Assembly: GCA_027364735.1 (NCBI GenBank)
Contig: DAHXOT010000043.1
Location: 24,896 to 88,895, forward strand
Direction: 5' to 3'
From: Hydrotalea sp.
GTDB taxonomy: Bacteria; Bacteroidota; Bacteroidia; Chitinophagales; Chitinophagaceae
DNA: 64,000 nt
Made by a program: the position numbers and the translations under genes. Every line of letters starts with the position of its first letter. Within the stretch, counting starts at the first letter, position 1. Below the pieces are notes generated by a model that had not been told where the DNA came from, searched no databases, and worked only from the letters and a program-made list of their open reading frames with translations. Shown here piece by piece: positions 49,011-57,215 of this stretch.

Positions 49011-49398
49011 ATAGTTAACTGATTTATTATACGGTACATCCAACAAAATAATTGTAGCTATCCATCGCCAGTTGATAACAGTTGTTATTATTTCATTTTA
49101 CAGACCAATCATCATCAATAATAAATGTCCATTAATTACAATTGGCAGAATAGATATTCTGCATCACGCTACTATTTTACCTTTTCACTAGCCAAATGCT
49201 GCTTTACTTTTTAAAAAATAGCAGTTTATATAAATTATTATTTATTTTAATTAGTAAAAATTACAAACAACTTATAAAAAATTCAATTAAAAATTTACAA
49301 TTTTAGCAAATAAACCTATTTTTGCTGTCAATAACTATATATAAAGAAATATATTTTCAATATTTATTTATTTTAAAATATAATAAAATCAGCAAAAA
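49011..49398. other. 388-base region upstream of glutamine synthetase II
   Basis: No gene. It holds two short palindromes: ATAACAGTTGTTAT (49075-49088) and GCAGAATAGATATTCTGC (49145-49162). Further on the sequence is very AT-rich, with a TATTTTTG promoter-like site at 49317-49324. The palindromes could serve as regulator sites or as the end of the LytTR gene transcript. Confidence 0.5.
49317..49324 (+). promoter_or_regulatory. -7 promoter element for glutamine synthetase II
   Basis: CCTATTTTTGC contains TATTTTTG, a full match to TAnnTTTG, 74 bases before the ATG. The same eleven bases occur before sucD. Confidence 0.4.
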
Positions 49399-50418
49399 AT
49401 GTCATTAATTAAACTTGAGTACATTTGGCTTGATGGTTATAAACCAACCCAAAGCCTTCGCAGTAAAACAAAAATTATTAAAGCAGATGAGTTTGACGGA
49501 ACATTAGCCAGCTTACCAATGTGGTCGTTCGATGGATCATCTACCGAACAAGCTCCCGGTGGTTCTTCTGATTGTTTATTAAAGCCGGTTTATTTTGTAA
49601 AAGATCCGCAACGCAAAGATGCTTATTTAGTTATGACTGAAGTATTAAGCTCCGATGGTACACCACATCCTTCTAACGGACGTGCATTAATTGAAGATGA
49701 TGACAATGATTTTTGGTTTGGTTTTGAACAAGAATATTTTCTTTGGAATCCATCTACCAATAAACCTTTAGGTTTTCCAGAAGGCGGTTTCCCTGCACCT
49801 CAAGGTCCATACTACTGTTCTGTAGGTGCCAATAATGCTTTTGGTCGCGATATTGTTGAAGAACATTTAGATACTATTATTGAAGCAGGTTTAAACGTTG
49901 AAGGTATTAATGCCGAAGTTGCAGCAGGCCAATGGGAATTTCAGATTTTCTCTAAAGGTGCAAAAGAAGCCGGAGATCAAATTTGGATTGCCCGTTATTT
50001 ATTAGAAAGAATTGGAGAAAAATATGGTGTAGCCGTTAATTGGCATTGTAAACCATTAGGTGCATTAGACTGGAATGGCAGTGGTATGCATGCTAACTTT
50101 TCAAACTCTACACTAAGAACTTGCGGAAGTAAAGAAGTTTATGATAAAATATGCGAAGCTTTTCGCCCGGTTGTTAAAGAACATATTGAAGTATATGGTG
50201 CCGATAACCATTTACGCCTAACAGGCAAACACGAAACAGCATCTATCCACGATTTTTCTTATGGCATATCAGACCGTGGTGCATCAATTCGCATTCCGGT
50301 TGCAACCGTACAACGCGGATGGAAGGGCTATTTAGAAGATCGTCGCCCTAACTCAGCAGCCGATCCTTACAAAGTAGCGGCTCGTATTATTAAAACAGTA
50401 AAATCAGTAAAATTATAA
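49399..50418 (+). CDS. Glutamine synthetase type II
   Basis: ATP-dependent synthesis of glutamine from glutamate and ammonium. The 339 residues are the short, eukaryote-like type II form: ATLPMWSFDGSSTEQAPGG-type start (LPMWSFDGSSTEQAPGGSSD), FGFEQEYFLW, GINAEVAAGQWEFQI and NWHCKPLGALDWNGSGMHAN, with the C-terminal ASIRIPVATVQRGWKGYLED. It is followed by a strong terminator and then by the type III enzyme. Confidence 0.95.
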   Translation: MSLIKLEYIWLDGYKPTQSLRSKTKIIKADEFDGTLASLPMWSFDGSSTEQAPGGSSDCLLKPVYFVKDPQRKDAYLVMTEVLSSDGTPHPSNGRALIEDDDNDFWFGFEQEYFLWNPSTNKPLGFPEGGFPAPQGPYYCSVGANNAFGRDIVEEHLDTIIEAGLNVEGINAEVAAGQWEFQIFSKGAKEAGDQIWIARYLLERIGEKYGVAVNWHCKPLGALDWNGSGMHANFSNSTLRTCGSKEVYDKICEAFRPVVKEHIEVYGADNHLRLTGKHETASIHDFSYGISDRGASIRIPVATVQRGWKGYLEDRRPNSAADPYKVAARIIKTVKSVKL

Positions 50419-50442
50419 TACTATCAATTTCAGCAATCATTC

Positions 50443-50471
50443 AACCTCCGATGAGTTCATCGGAGGTTTTT
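50443..50471 (+). terminator. Terminator after glutamine synthetase II
   Basis: AACCTCCGATGA / TCATCGGAGGTT, a 10-bp or longer stem with a small loop followed by a T-run, 25 bases past the stop. Confidence 0.92.
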
Positions 50472-50519
50472 TTTAAGTGAATAATTTGTCTTTGCTTTGC
50501 TATACTAAATTTTTCTACC

Positions 50520-52712
50520 ATGTCATTACGAATTAACGCTATCAAAGAATTAACTTCCGATAAAAACAAAATGAATATCAGTGCTTCACCAAAAACTTCT
50601 ACCATTTTTGGCGAAAACGTATTTACATTAAAAACAGCCCGACAGTTTTTAAGCGATGAAGCGTATAAAAGTTTGGTAGCAAGTATAAAAGGTGCTAAAA
50701 AAATTGATAGAATTTTAGCCAATCATATTGCCAATGGAATAAGAGCATGGGCCGAAACAAAAGGAGTAACGCATTTTACACATTGGTTTCAACCCTTATC
50801 GGGAAGTACAGCCGAAAAACATGATAGTTTTTTTACCATAAAAAATGATGGCACGTCTATTGAAGAATTTGATGGAGCTGCATTAATTCAACAAGAGCCC
50901 GATGCCTCTTCCTTTCCAAGTGGCGGCTTACGTGCCACTTTCGAAGCCAGAGGTTATACAGCATGGGATCCATCTTCTCCTGCTTTTATTATAGAAATTG
51001 GCAATGGCAAAACATTATGTATTCCAACCATTTTTGTTTCTTATACCGGAGAATCCTTAGACTATAAAGCCCCTTTATTAAAAGCATCCGAAGCTTTAAA
51101 TAAAGCCGCAGTAGATGTTTGTAATTTTTTCGATAAAAACATTACAAAAGTGGTTGCCACTTTAGGATGGGAACAAGAATATTTTGTAATAGATGAAGGA
51201 TTAGCCAATGCCCGACCCGATTTAATTCAATGCGGCAGAACTTTATTTGGAGCATCGCCTGCAAAAGGACAACAATTAGAAGATAATTATTTTGGATCTA
51301 TTCCTGAACGAGTATATGCATTTATGAGAGATTTTGAAGCCGAATGTTATAAATTAGGCATTCCGCTAAGAACAAGGCATAACGAAGTAGCTCCCGCACA
51401 ATTTGAAGCAGCACCTATTTTTGAAGAAGTGGGCATTGCTGTAGATCATAATTGCTTAATGATGGATGTAATGGACCGAGTTGCACGTAGGCATAATCTA
51501 AAAGTATTGCTACACGAAAAACCCTTTGCCGGTATTAACGGAAGTGGTAAACACAATAATTGGAGTATGGCTACGGATACAGGCGTTAATTTATTATCGC
51601 CGGGCAAAACACCCAAAACCAATTTAATGTTTCTCACTTTTTTTGTAAATACCATTAAAGCTGTGCATGATTATTCCGATTTATTAAGAGCCTCCATTGC
51701 CTCGGCCGGTAACGATCACCGATTAGGTGCTAATGAAGCTCCTCCGGCAATAATTTCTGTTTTCATTGGTCAATATCTTTCCAATGTATTACATGAAATT
51801 GAAACAAGAGTAAATGCAAAATTCGATGAACAAGATGAAGCAATTTTAAAATTAGATATTCATCGTTCAATTCCCGAATTATTATTAGACAATACCGATA
51901 GAAACAGAACTTCTCCTTTTGCCTTTACCGGTAATAAATTTGAATTTAGAGCGGTTGGTTCATCGGCCAATTGTGCTAATGCAATGACTGTTTTAAATAC
52001 CATTATTGCAGAAACACTCAAAACATTTAAAACCGAAGTAGATGAATTGATAGAAAAAGGCGAGAAAAAAGAAATTGCCATCATGCACATTATTCAAAAA
52101 TATATTGTTGAAAGCAAACCTGTTTTATTTGATGGAGATGGCTACAGCCAAGAATGGCATAAAGAAGCAGAAAAAAGAAATTTACCTAATGTAAGAACAA
52201 CACCACTTGCATTAGATGCCATGATTTCATTGAAAGCAAAAAAATTGTTCGAAGCAAATAATGTTTATTCCAATTTAGAATTGGAAGCAAGACATGAAAT
52301 TGAATTAGAAAAATACATTAAGAAAGTACAAATAGAAGCAAGAATAATGGGCGATTTGGCTTTAAATCATATTTTACCTGCAGCCATAAAATATCAAAAC
52401 GAACTGTTGCAAAATATTAATGGCTTAAAATCGGCCGGTTTAAAAGAAACTGCATATAAAAGTCAACTTACTATTCTTTCAAAGCTTAACGATCATATTC
52501 AAATTATTTACGAAAAGGTTAATGCGTTAGTTGAAGCTCGAAAAGTTGCTAATGTGATTGATGATACCAGAAAAAAAGCAATTGCATACAATACAGAAGT
52601 AAAAGATGCCTTTTTTAACGACATTAGATACCATGTTGATAAATTAGAACATTTAATTGATGATGAATATTGGACACTTCCCAAGTACAGAGAAATGCTT
52701 TTTTTAAGATAA
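50520..52712 (+). CDS. glnN: Glutamine synthetase type III
   Basis: The large type III enzyme of Bacteroidota and cyanobacteria. The 730 residues contain RILANHIANGIRAWAETKG with THWFQPLSGSTAEKHDSF, TLGWEQEYFVID, HNEVAPAQFEAAPIFEE and NGSGKHNNWSMATDTGVNL, and a long helical C-terminal part. A nearby TTTG-TATACT-like region upstream may be its promoter. Co-existence with type II is discussed as a finding. Confidence 0.97.
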   Translation: MSLRINAIKELTSDKNKMNISASPKTSTIFGENVFTLKTARQFLSDEAYKSLVASIKGAKKIDRILANHIANGIRAWAETKGVTHFTHWFQPLSGSTAEKHDSFFTIKNDGTSIEEFDGAALIQQEPDASSFPSGGLRATFEARGYTAWDPSSPAFIIEIGNGKTLCIPTIFVSYTGESLDYKAPLLKASEALNKAAVDVCNFFDKNITKVVATLGWEQEYFVIDEGLANARPDLIQCGRTLFGASPAKGQQLEDNYFGSIPERVYAFMRDFEAECYKLGIPLRTRHNEVAPAQFEAAPIFEEVGIAVDHNCLMMDVMDRVARRHNLKVLLHEKPFAGINGSGKHNNWSMATDTGVNLLSPGKTPKTNLMFLTFFVNTIKAVHDYSDLLRASIASAGNDHRLGANEAPPAIISVFIGQYLSNVLHEIETRVNAKFDEQDEAILKLDIHRSIPELLLDNTDRNRTSPFAFTGNKFEFRAVGSSANCANAMTVLNTIIAETLKTFKTEVDELIEKGEKKEIAIMHIIQKYIVESKPVLFDGDGYSQEWHKEAEKRNLPNVRTTPLALDAMISLKAKKLFEANNVYSNLELEARHEIELEKYIKKVQIEARIMGDLALNHILPAAIKYQNELLQNINGLKSAGLKETAYKSQLTILSKLNDHIQIIYEKVNALVEARKVANVIDDTRKKAIAYNTEVKDAFFNDIRYHVDKLEHLIDDEYWTLPKYREMLFLR

Positions 52713-52749
52713 TACAACGCCATTAAAGTAACTGGTAATAACTGCCTAA

Positions 52750-52780
52750 AAAAACACCCTCAGATTGAGGGTGTTTTTTT
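52750..52780. terminator. Bidirectional terminator
   Basis: AAAACACCCTCA / TGAGGGTGTTTT with a three-base loop and A/T-runs on both sides, between convergent glnN and accC. Confidence 0.93.
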
Positions 52781-52785
52781 GATAT

Positions 52786-54126
52786 CTATTTCATCTTAAA
52801 AGTTTCTAAAAATTTGGTAGTAAAATTCCCTTTTCTAAAATCTTCATTTTTCATTAACTGCAAATGAAATGGAATGGTAGTTTTTACACCTTCAATTACA
52901 TATTCGCTCAGTGCTCTATACATAGTATCAATAGCTTCTTCTCGAGTTTGAGCAACTGCAATTAATTTACCAATCATTGAATCATAATAAGGAGGAATGG
53001 TATATCCGGTATATACATGGCTATCTACGCGAACACCATGTCCACCGGGAGTATGCAATGTTGTAATTTTTCCGGGAGAAGGGCGAAAATCGTTATACGG
53101 ATCTTCAGCATTAATTCTGCATTCAATTGCGTGCATTTGAGGCAAATAATTTCTACCCGAAACTCTTTCACCCAATGCAATTTTTATTTGTTCTTTAATT
53201 AAATCGAAATTTACCACTTCTTCGGTTACGCAATGCTCTACCTGAATACGTGTATTCATTTCCATGAAATAAAAATTCCGATGCTTATCTACCAAAAACT
53301 CAATGGTACCAACACTTTCATAATTAATTGCAGAAGCGGCTTTAACGGCAGCAGCACCCATTTTTTCACGAAGTTCCTCCGTCATAAATGGAGAAGGAGA
53401 TTCTTCTACCAATTTTTGATGACGGCGTTGAATAGAACAATCTCTTTCACTTAAATGGCTGACATTCCCATATTGATCTCCGGCTACTTGAATTTCAATG
53501 TGGCGAGGTTCTTCAACAAATTTCTCCATATAAATACCATCATTTTTAAATGATGCTGCAGCTTCGGCCTTTGCTGTATTATAGGCTCTTTCTAATTCAC
53601 TTTCGTGCCAAACTACACGCATACCTTTACCACCGCCGCCTGCAGTAGCTTTTAAAATAATAGGATAGCCTACTTCATTTTTTGCCAAATCTTTTGCTTG
53701 CTCTAAACTTTCTAATAAACCACCACTGCCCGGCACTACAGGAACTCCGGCTTTAATCATCGTTTCTTTGGCAGTAATTTTATCGCCCATGGCATTAATC
53801 ATCTCCGGAGTTGGGCCTATGAATTTTATACCATGATCGGCACATATTTGAGAGAACTTAGCATTTTCGGCCAAAAAACCATAGCCGGGATGCACTGCAT
53901 CGGCATTGGTAATTTCGCACGCAGCCATAATATGAGGAATATTGAGGTAAGATTCTGCTCCGGCTGGTTTACCTATACAAACTGCTTCATCGGCAAACCG
54001 AACATGCAAGCTATCTTTATCGGCAGTAGAATAAACAGCTACTGTTTTAATACCCATTTCTCTGCAAGTTCTTATAACACGTAATGCAATTTCTCCTCTA
54101 TTTGCGATTAAGATTTTTTTGAACAT
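52786..54126 (-). CDS. accC: Acetyl-CoA carboxylase, biotin carboxylase subunit
   Basis: It carboxylates the biotin of AccB in the first step of fatty acid synthesis. The 446 residues begin [20 protein letters not shown] and have the ATP-grasp loop [35 protein letters not shown] and the [13 protein letters not shown] active-site word. It follows accB after a 91-base spacer with inverted repeats. Confidence 0.97.
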   Translation of the reverse strand: MFKKILIANRGEIALRVIRTCREMGIKTVAVYSTADKDSLHVRFADEAVCIGKPAGAESYLNIPHIMAACEITNADAVHPGYGFLAENAKFSQICADHGIKFIGPTPEMINAMGDKITAKETMIKAGVPVVPGSGGLLESLEQAKDLAKNEVGYPIILKATAGGGGKGMRVVWHESELERAYNTAKAEAAASFKNDGIYMEKFVEEPRHIEIQVAGDQYGNVSHLSERDCSIQRRHQKLVEESPSPFMTEELREKMGAAAVKAASAINYESVGTIEFLVDKHRNFYFMEMNTRIQVEHCVTEEVVNFDLIKEQIKIALGERVSGRNYLPQMHAIECRINAEDPYNDFRPSPGKITTLHTPGGHGVRVDSHVYTGYTIPPYYDSMIGKLIAVAQTREEAIDTMYRALSEYVIEGVKTTIPFHLQLMKNEDFRKGNFTTKFLETFKMK

Positions 54127-54130
54127 TTTA

Positions 54131-54217
54131 AAAATTTGACAATTTGATAATTAAACAATTCGATTATGTCCATTATTAGTTGGCACATTTACCATAATCA
54201 TCGAATTGACGAATTTT
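54131..54217. repeat. Imperfect inverted repeat in the accB-accC spacer
   Basis: A 21-mer (54131-54151) and its imperfect complement (54197-54217, 17 of 21 matching) flank a second pair: CAATTCGATTATG (54156-54168) and CATAATCATCGAATTG (54193-54208). The spacer could fold into one long hairpin. The left arm contains the dispersed 20-mer also seen at 5733. Confidence 0.6.
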
Positions 54218-54691
54218 TTAAGCAGGATCTACTAAGAATAAAGGCTGATCATACTCTACCGGACTATTATCTTCAACTAAAATTTTTACGATTTTACCTT
54301 TTATTTCTGCTTCTATTTCATTGAAAAGCTTCATAGCTTCAATAATACAAACTACTTTTCCGGGTTGAATTTCAGTACCAATTTCTACAAAAGTGGGTTT
54401 ATCGGGAGAGGGTCTGCGATAAAAAGTACCAATCATTGGACTTTTAATTGTAATATAATTATCCGATTTTTCTGCTTTAGTAACAATAGGCGTTGTAGCT
54501 GCCGGTACTGTATTTTCTGTAACAGGCATAGGTGCAGCACTATAAATTTGCTGAGGCTGAGCAGCCACTTTTACAAGTTGTTCTTCCTTTTGTTTAATGG
54601 TAACTTTTCCGTCTTTATCTTCTATGCTTATTTCGCCGATGTTACTTTTATTAATTATTTTAATCAGTTCGTGAATTTGTTTTAAGTCCAT
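54218..54691 (-). CDS. accB: Biotin carboxyl carrier protein of acetyl-CoA carboxylase
   Basis: It carries biotin between the two half-reactions of acetyl-CoA carboxylase. The 157 residues show an N-terminal helical part (DLKQIHELIKIINKSNIGEI), a Pro/Ala-rich linker (42-70) and the C-terminal biotinyl domain with IIEAMKLFNEI; Lys121 is the biotin site. It lies between efp and accC, a common Bacteroidota order. Confidence 0.97.
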   Translation of the reverse strand: MDLKQIHELIKIINKSNIGEISIEDKDGKVTIKQKEEQLVKVAAQPQQIYSAAPMPVTENTVPAATTPIVTKAEKSDNYITIKSPMIGTFYRRPSPDKPTFVEIGTEIQPGKVVCIIEAMKLFNEIEAEIKGKIVKILVEDNSPVEYDQPLFLVDPA

Positions 54692-54869
54692 AAAAGCAAG
54701 TTTAGGGGTAAAAAACAGATATTTTTGGTTTAAAATGGGGCAAATTAGCCATTTTTTGACAAAAATTGAGCTTTTTTAAAAAAAATTAAAAACTGCTAAT
54801 TATAAGTCAAAAATATAAATGGCATAAAAAAGGATGGTCAATGTTCCATCCTGTTAATTAATTAATGTA

Positions 54870-55436
54870 TTATTCTTTCACCCTTTCTACGTATTCGCCG
54901 GTTTTGGTATTAATTCTAATTAATTCTCCTTCTTCCACAAATAAAGGAACATTTACGGTAGAACCTGTATCAACTGTTGCAGACTTTAAAGCTCTGGTAG
55001 CAGTATCTCCGCGTAAACCAGGCTCGCAATAAGTTATGCGCACTACAATTTTTTCGGGTAATTCTGCACCAATCGGCTGATCGGTTTCGGTATTAATAAA
55101 TACAAAAACTTCGCCGCCATCTTTTAAGAATTGAGGAGCATCTATCATTTCTTCTGCTAAAGCTATTTGCTCAAAAGTTTCATTATTCATTAAATTGTAT
55201 CCGCTATCATCTTTATACAAAAACTGAAAATTCTTTTTTTCAACTCGAACGGGATAAATATTTTCTCCACTATTCCATGTTTTTTCAATAGAACGGGTAT
55301 TATCAACTCCCTTTAATTTAGCCCACACTTTTGCAGCGGCTCTTGCGGTTTTATTTTCACCAAAATCTACCACACTGTATAAACTGCCTTCTAATTTAAT
55401 AATCATACCACGACTAATATCTGCTGTTGTTGCCAT
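54870..55436 (-). CDS. efp: Elongation factor P with Arg at the tip
   Basis: EF-P relieves ribosome stalling at polyproline. The 188 residues cover the three beta-barrel domains: KLEGSLYSVVDFGENKTARA (domain I and tip loop), the middle domain and the C-terminal GLRGDTATRALKSATVDTG signature. The tip carries Arg32 where E. coli has the modified Lys34; Arg32 is the residue rhamnosylated by EarP in Pseudomonas. A TACTTTTG site lies 18 bases upstream. Confidence 0.96.
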   Translation of the reverse strand: MATTADISRGMIIKLEGSLYSVVDFGENKTARAAAKVWAKLKGVDNTRSIEKTWNSGENIYPVRVEKKNFQFLYKDDSGYNLMNNETFEQIALAEEMIDAPQFLKDGGEVFVFINTETDQPIGAELPEKIVVRITYCEPGLRGDTATRALKSATVDTGSTVNVPLFVEEGELIRINTKTGEYVERVKE

Positions 55437-55454
55437 AAAAAAAATTTAGAGTCG

Positions 55455-55462
55455 CAAAAGTA
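55455..55462 (-). promoter_or_regulatory. -7 promoter element for efp
   Basis: TACTTTTG on the minus strand, 18 bases before the ATG; no good -33 match at the usual spacing. Confidence 0.4.
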
Positions 55463-55521
55463 GGGAATGCAATAATCATTTATTACAAGTTCTTTAAAAA
55501 TTATTATAAAGGCAGCATTTA

Positions 55522-55546
55522 TTGTTTACATAATATCTGTAAACAA
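55522..55546. other. Inverted repeat in the efp-sucD intergenic region
   Basis: TTGTTTAC / GTAAACAA, an 8-bp perfect stem with a nine-base loop, 35 bases before a terminator-like hairpin. It may be an operator or part of a small RNA. Confidence 0.35.
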
Positions 55547-55580
55547 GATTACATTGAGTAGAGTATCTAGTTTTAGTTTT

Positions 55581-55615
55581 ACACCCGGCAAAATATTGTT
55601 GGGTGTTTTTGCATT
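55581..55615 (+). terminator. Orphan terminator-like hairpin before sucD
   Basis: ACACCC / GGGTGT with an inner CAA / TTG and an AATA loop, followed by TTTTTGCATTTTT. No gene on the plus strand ends just before it, since efp runs the other way. Confidence 0.5.
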
Positions 55616-55678
55616 TTTATTTAGCAAATATTTGTAAAGTTTATTGTATAAATACAAAATAGCATTATTGTTTTAGCC

Positions 55679-55686
55679 TATTTTTG
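55679..55686 (+). promoter_or_regulatory. -7 promoter element for sucD
   Basis: CCTATTTTTGCGG contains TATTTTTG, a full TAnnTTTG match, 27 bases before the sucD ATG; same core as the site before glutamine synthetase II. Confidence 0.45.
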
Positions 55687-55713
55687 CGGCACAAAAATTT
55701 TAATTTCATCATC

Positions 55714-56586
55714 ATGTCAGTTTTAGTAAATAAAAATTCGAAAATAATTGTTCAGGGATTTACCGGAACAGAAGGCACATTTCATGCAACACAAATGATT
55801 GAATATGGAACCAATGTTGTTGGTGGTGTTACGCCTAATAAAGGCGGAACTACTCACTTAAACAAACCCGTTTTTAATACTGTAGCAGATGCCGTTAAAG
55901 CAACACAAGCAGATGTTAGTATCATATTTGTACCGCCGGCATTTGCTGCCGATGCTATTATGGAAGCTGCCGATGCGGGTATTGGTTTGGTAGTTTGTAT
56001 TACAGAAGGCATTCCGGTTCAGGATATGATTAAAGTAAAAAATTATTTACAAGGAAGAAATACAAGATTAATTGGCCCTAACTGTCCGGGCATTATTACA
56101 GCCGAAGAAGCAAAAGTGGGTATTATGCCAGGGTTTATTTTTAAGAAAGGTAGAATAGGAATTGTGTCTAAATCGGGCACTTTAACTTACGAAGCTGCCG
56201 ACCAAGTTGTAAAAGCAGGATTAGGAATTAGTACTGCTATAGGAATAGGTGGAGACCCTATTATTGGCACAACTACCAAAGAAGCAGTTGAGTTATTTAT
56301 GAATGATGATGAAACAGATGGCATTATTATGATTGGCGAAATAGGTGGTAGCATGGAAGCAGATGCCGCTAAATGGATAAAAGATAATTACAGAAAACCT
56401 GTAGTGGGTTTTATTGCCGGCCAAACTGCACCTGCAGGAAGAAGGATGGGACATGCCGGTGCTATTATTGGTGGAGCAGATGATACTGCTGCTGCTAAAA
56501 TGAAAATTATGGCAGAATGTGGAATAAACGTGGTTGCCAGTCCTGCTGATATTGGTAAAACCATGGCATCTGTTTTAAAAAAATAA
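55714..56586 (+). CDS. sucD: Succinate-CoA ligase alpha subunit
   Basis: TCA-cycle succinyl-CoA synthetase, CoA-binding subunit. The start [20 protein letters not shown] at 55714 fits the family; an in-frame ATG 30 bases earlier lies on the promoter site. The 290 residues include [20 protein letters not shown] and the phospho-histidine loop GHAGAIIGG. The beta-subunit gene sucC is not adjacent. Confidence 0.96.
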   Translation: MSVLVNKNSKIIVQGFTGTEGTFHATQMIEYGTNVVGGVTPNKGGTTHLNKPVFNTVADAVKATQADVSIIFVPPAFAADAIMEAADAGIGLVVCITEGIPVQDMIKVKNYLQGRNTRLIGPNCPGIITAEEAKVGIMPGFIFKKGRIGIVSKSGTLTYEAADQVVKAGLGISTAIGIGGDPIIGTTTKEAVELFMNDDETDGIIMIGEIGGSMEADAAKWIKDNYRKPVVGFIAGQTAPAGRRMGHAGAIIGGADDTAAAKMKIMAECGINVVASPADIGKTMASVLKK

Positions 56587-56615
56587 AGTTATTGTCACAA
56601 TATTCACCACAAAAA

Positions 56616-56640
56616 ATACCGATGATTCGGTATTTTTTTT
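56616..56640 (+). terminator. Terminator after sucD
   Basis: AATACCGA / TCGGTATT with loop TGAT, followed by a T-run, 30 bases past the sucD stop. Confidence 0.92.
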
Positions 56641-56655
56641 TGCACCAAATAATTG

Positions 56656-56737
56656 AAGCTTGCAGAAGGATAAGTTTAACAGTAACTTGTTCATTTCACA
56701 GAGGGTAGGCTTGCAGTTTCTACTGCAAGCTTTTTTA
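56656..56737 (+). promoter_or_regulatory. Possible attenuator: two mutually exclusive stems
   Basis: AAGCTTGCAG (56656-56665) and GCTTGCAGT (56709-56717) can both pair with ACTGCAAGCTT (56722-56732). The second pairing gives a terminator with loop TTCT and a T-run; the first would prevent it. The gene at 56799 follows. Confidence 0.45.
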
Positions 56738-56798
56738 TTTATTCAACTCAATTTGCTAATAAAATTGTTTTTTTGCATAAATAGGCAATGCTTCTTTC

Positions 56799-57215
56799 AT
56801 GAAAAATATTATTCTACTAATTACTATTCTGTTTTTTGCTTTTAAAATATCTCTTGCACAAAAAAGTATACATATTAAATGCAGTATTCCAACTAAAATA
56901 AAAGGAGGAAGCTCAATAAATTTAGCCGTTTCTGTTAATAATAATTTAGTACAAGAAGCTACCGGAACTTTAAACTTAGCAATCATCAATACAACAACGC
57001 ATACCAGTGTTGATGGCTGGTTTTTAAATATTTTTCCCTTTCAATATTTTACGGCAACTCCCAAACAAATATTTTCTACCACATTTCCTTTTACTGCTCC
57101 TTCTAACTTTAATGGAAAAGTAAAATTTATTATAACAGCCAATTGTAATAATGTAACAGATTCGGTTGTTGCCTATGCCCTTATTTACAATAATTTAAAG
57201 CATACTAATGAGTAG
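56799..57215 (+). CDS. Small exported protein, macroglobulin-like domain
   Basis: A 138-residue protein with a signal peptide (MKNIILLITILFFAFKISLA). The body, with GTLNLAIINTTTHTSVDGWF, NIFPFQYFTATPKQIF and TTFPFTAPSNFNGKVKFI, resembles one beta-sandwich domain of Bacteroidota alpha-2-macroglobulins, where a similar WF...FP.QYFT word occurs, but as a free-standing domain. The likeness is from memory. The end overlaps the next gene by eight bases, so it is co-translated with the FAD oxidoreductase. Confidence 0.6.
   Translation: MKNIILLITILFFAFKISLAQKSIHIKCSIPTKIKGGSSINLAVSVNNNLVQEATGTLNLAIINTTTHTSVDGWFLNIFPFQYFTATPKQIFSTTFPFTAPSNFNGKVKFIITANCNNVTDSVVAYALIYNNLKHTNE

Noticed and set aside
49011..49398. 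Riboswitch-like glnA RNA upstream of the glutamine synthetase
   Set aside because: Only two short palindromes are visible; no three-helix junction pattern of known glutamine riboswitches could be read.
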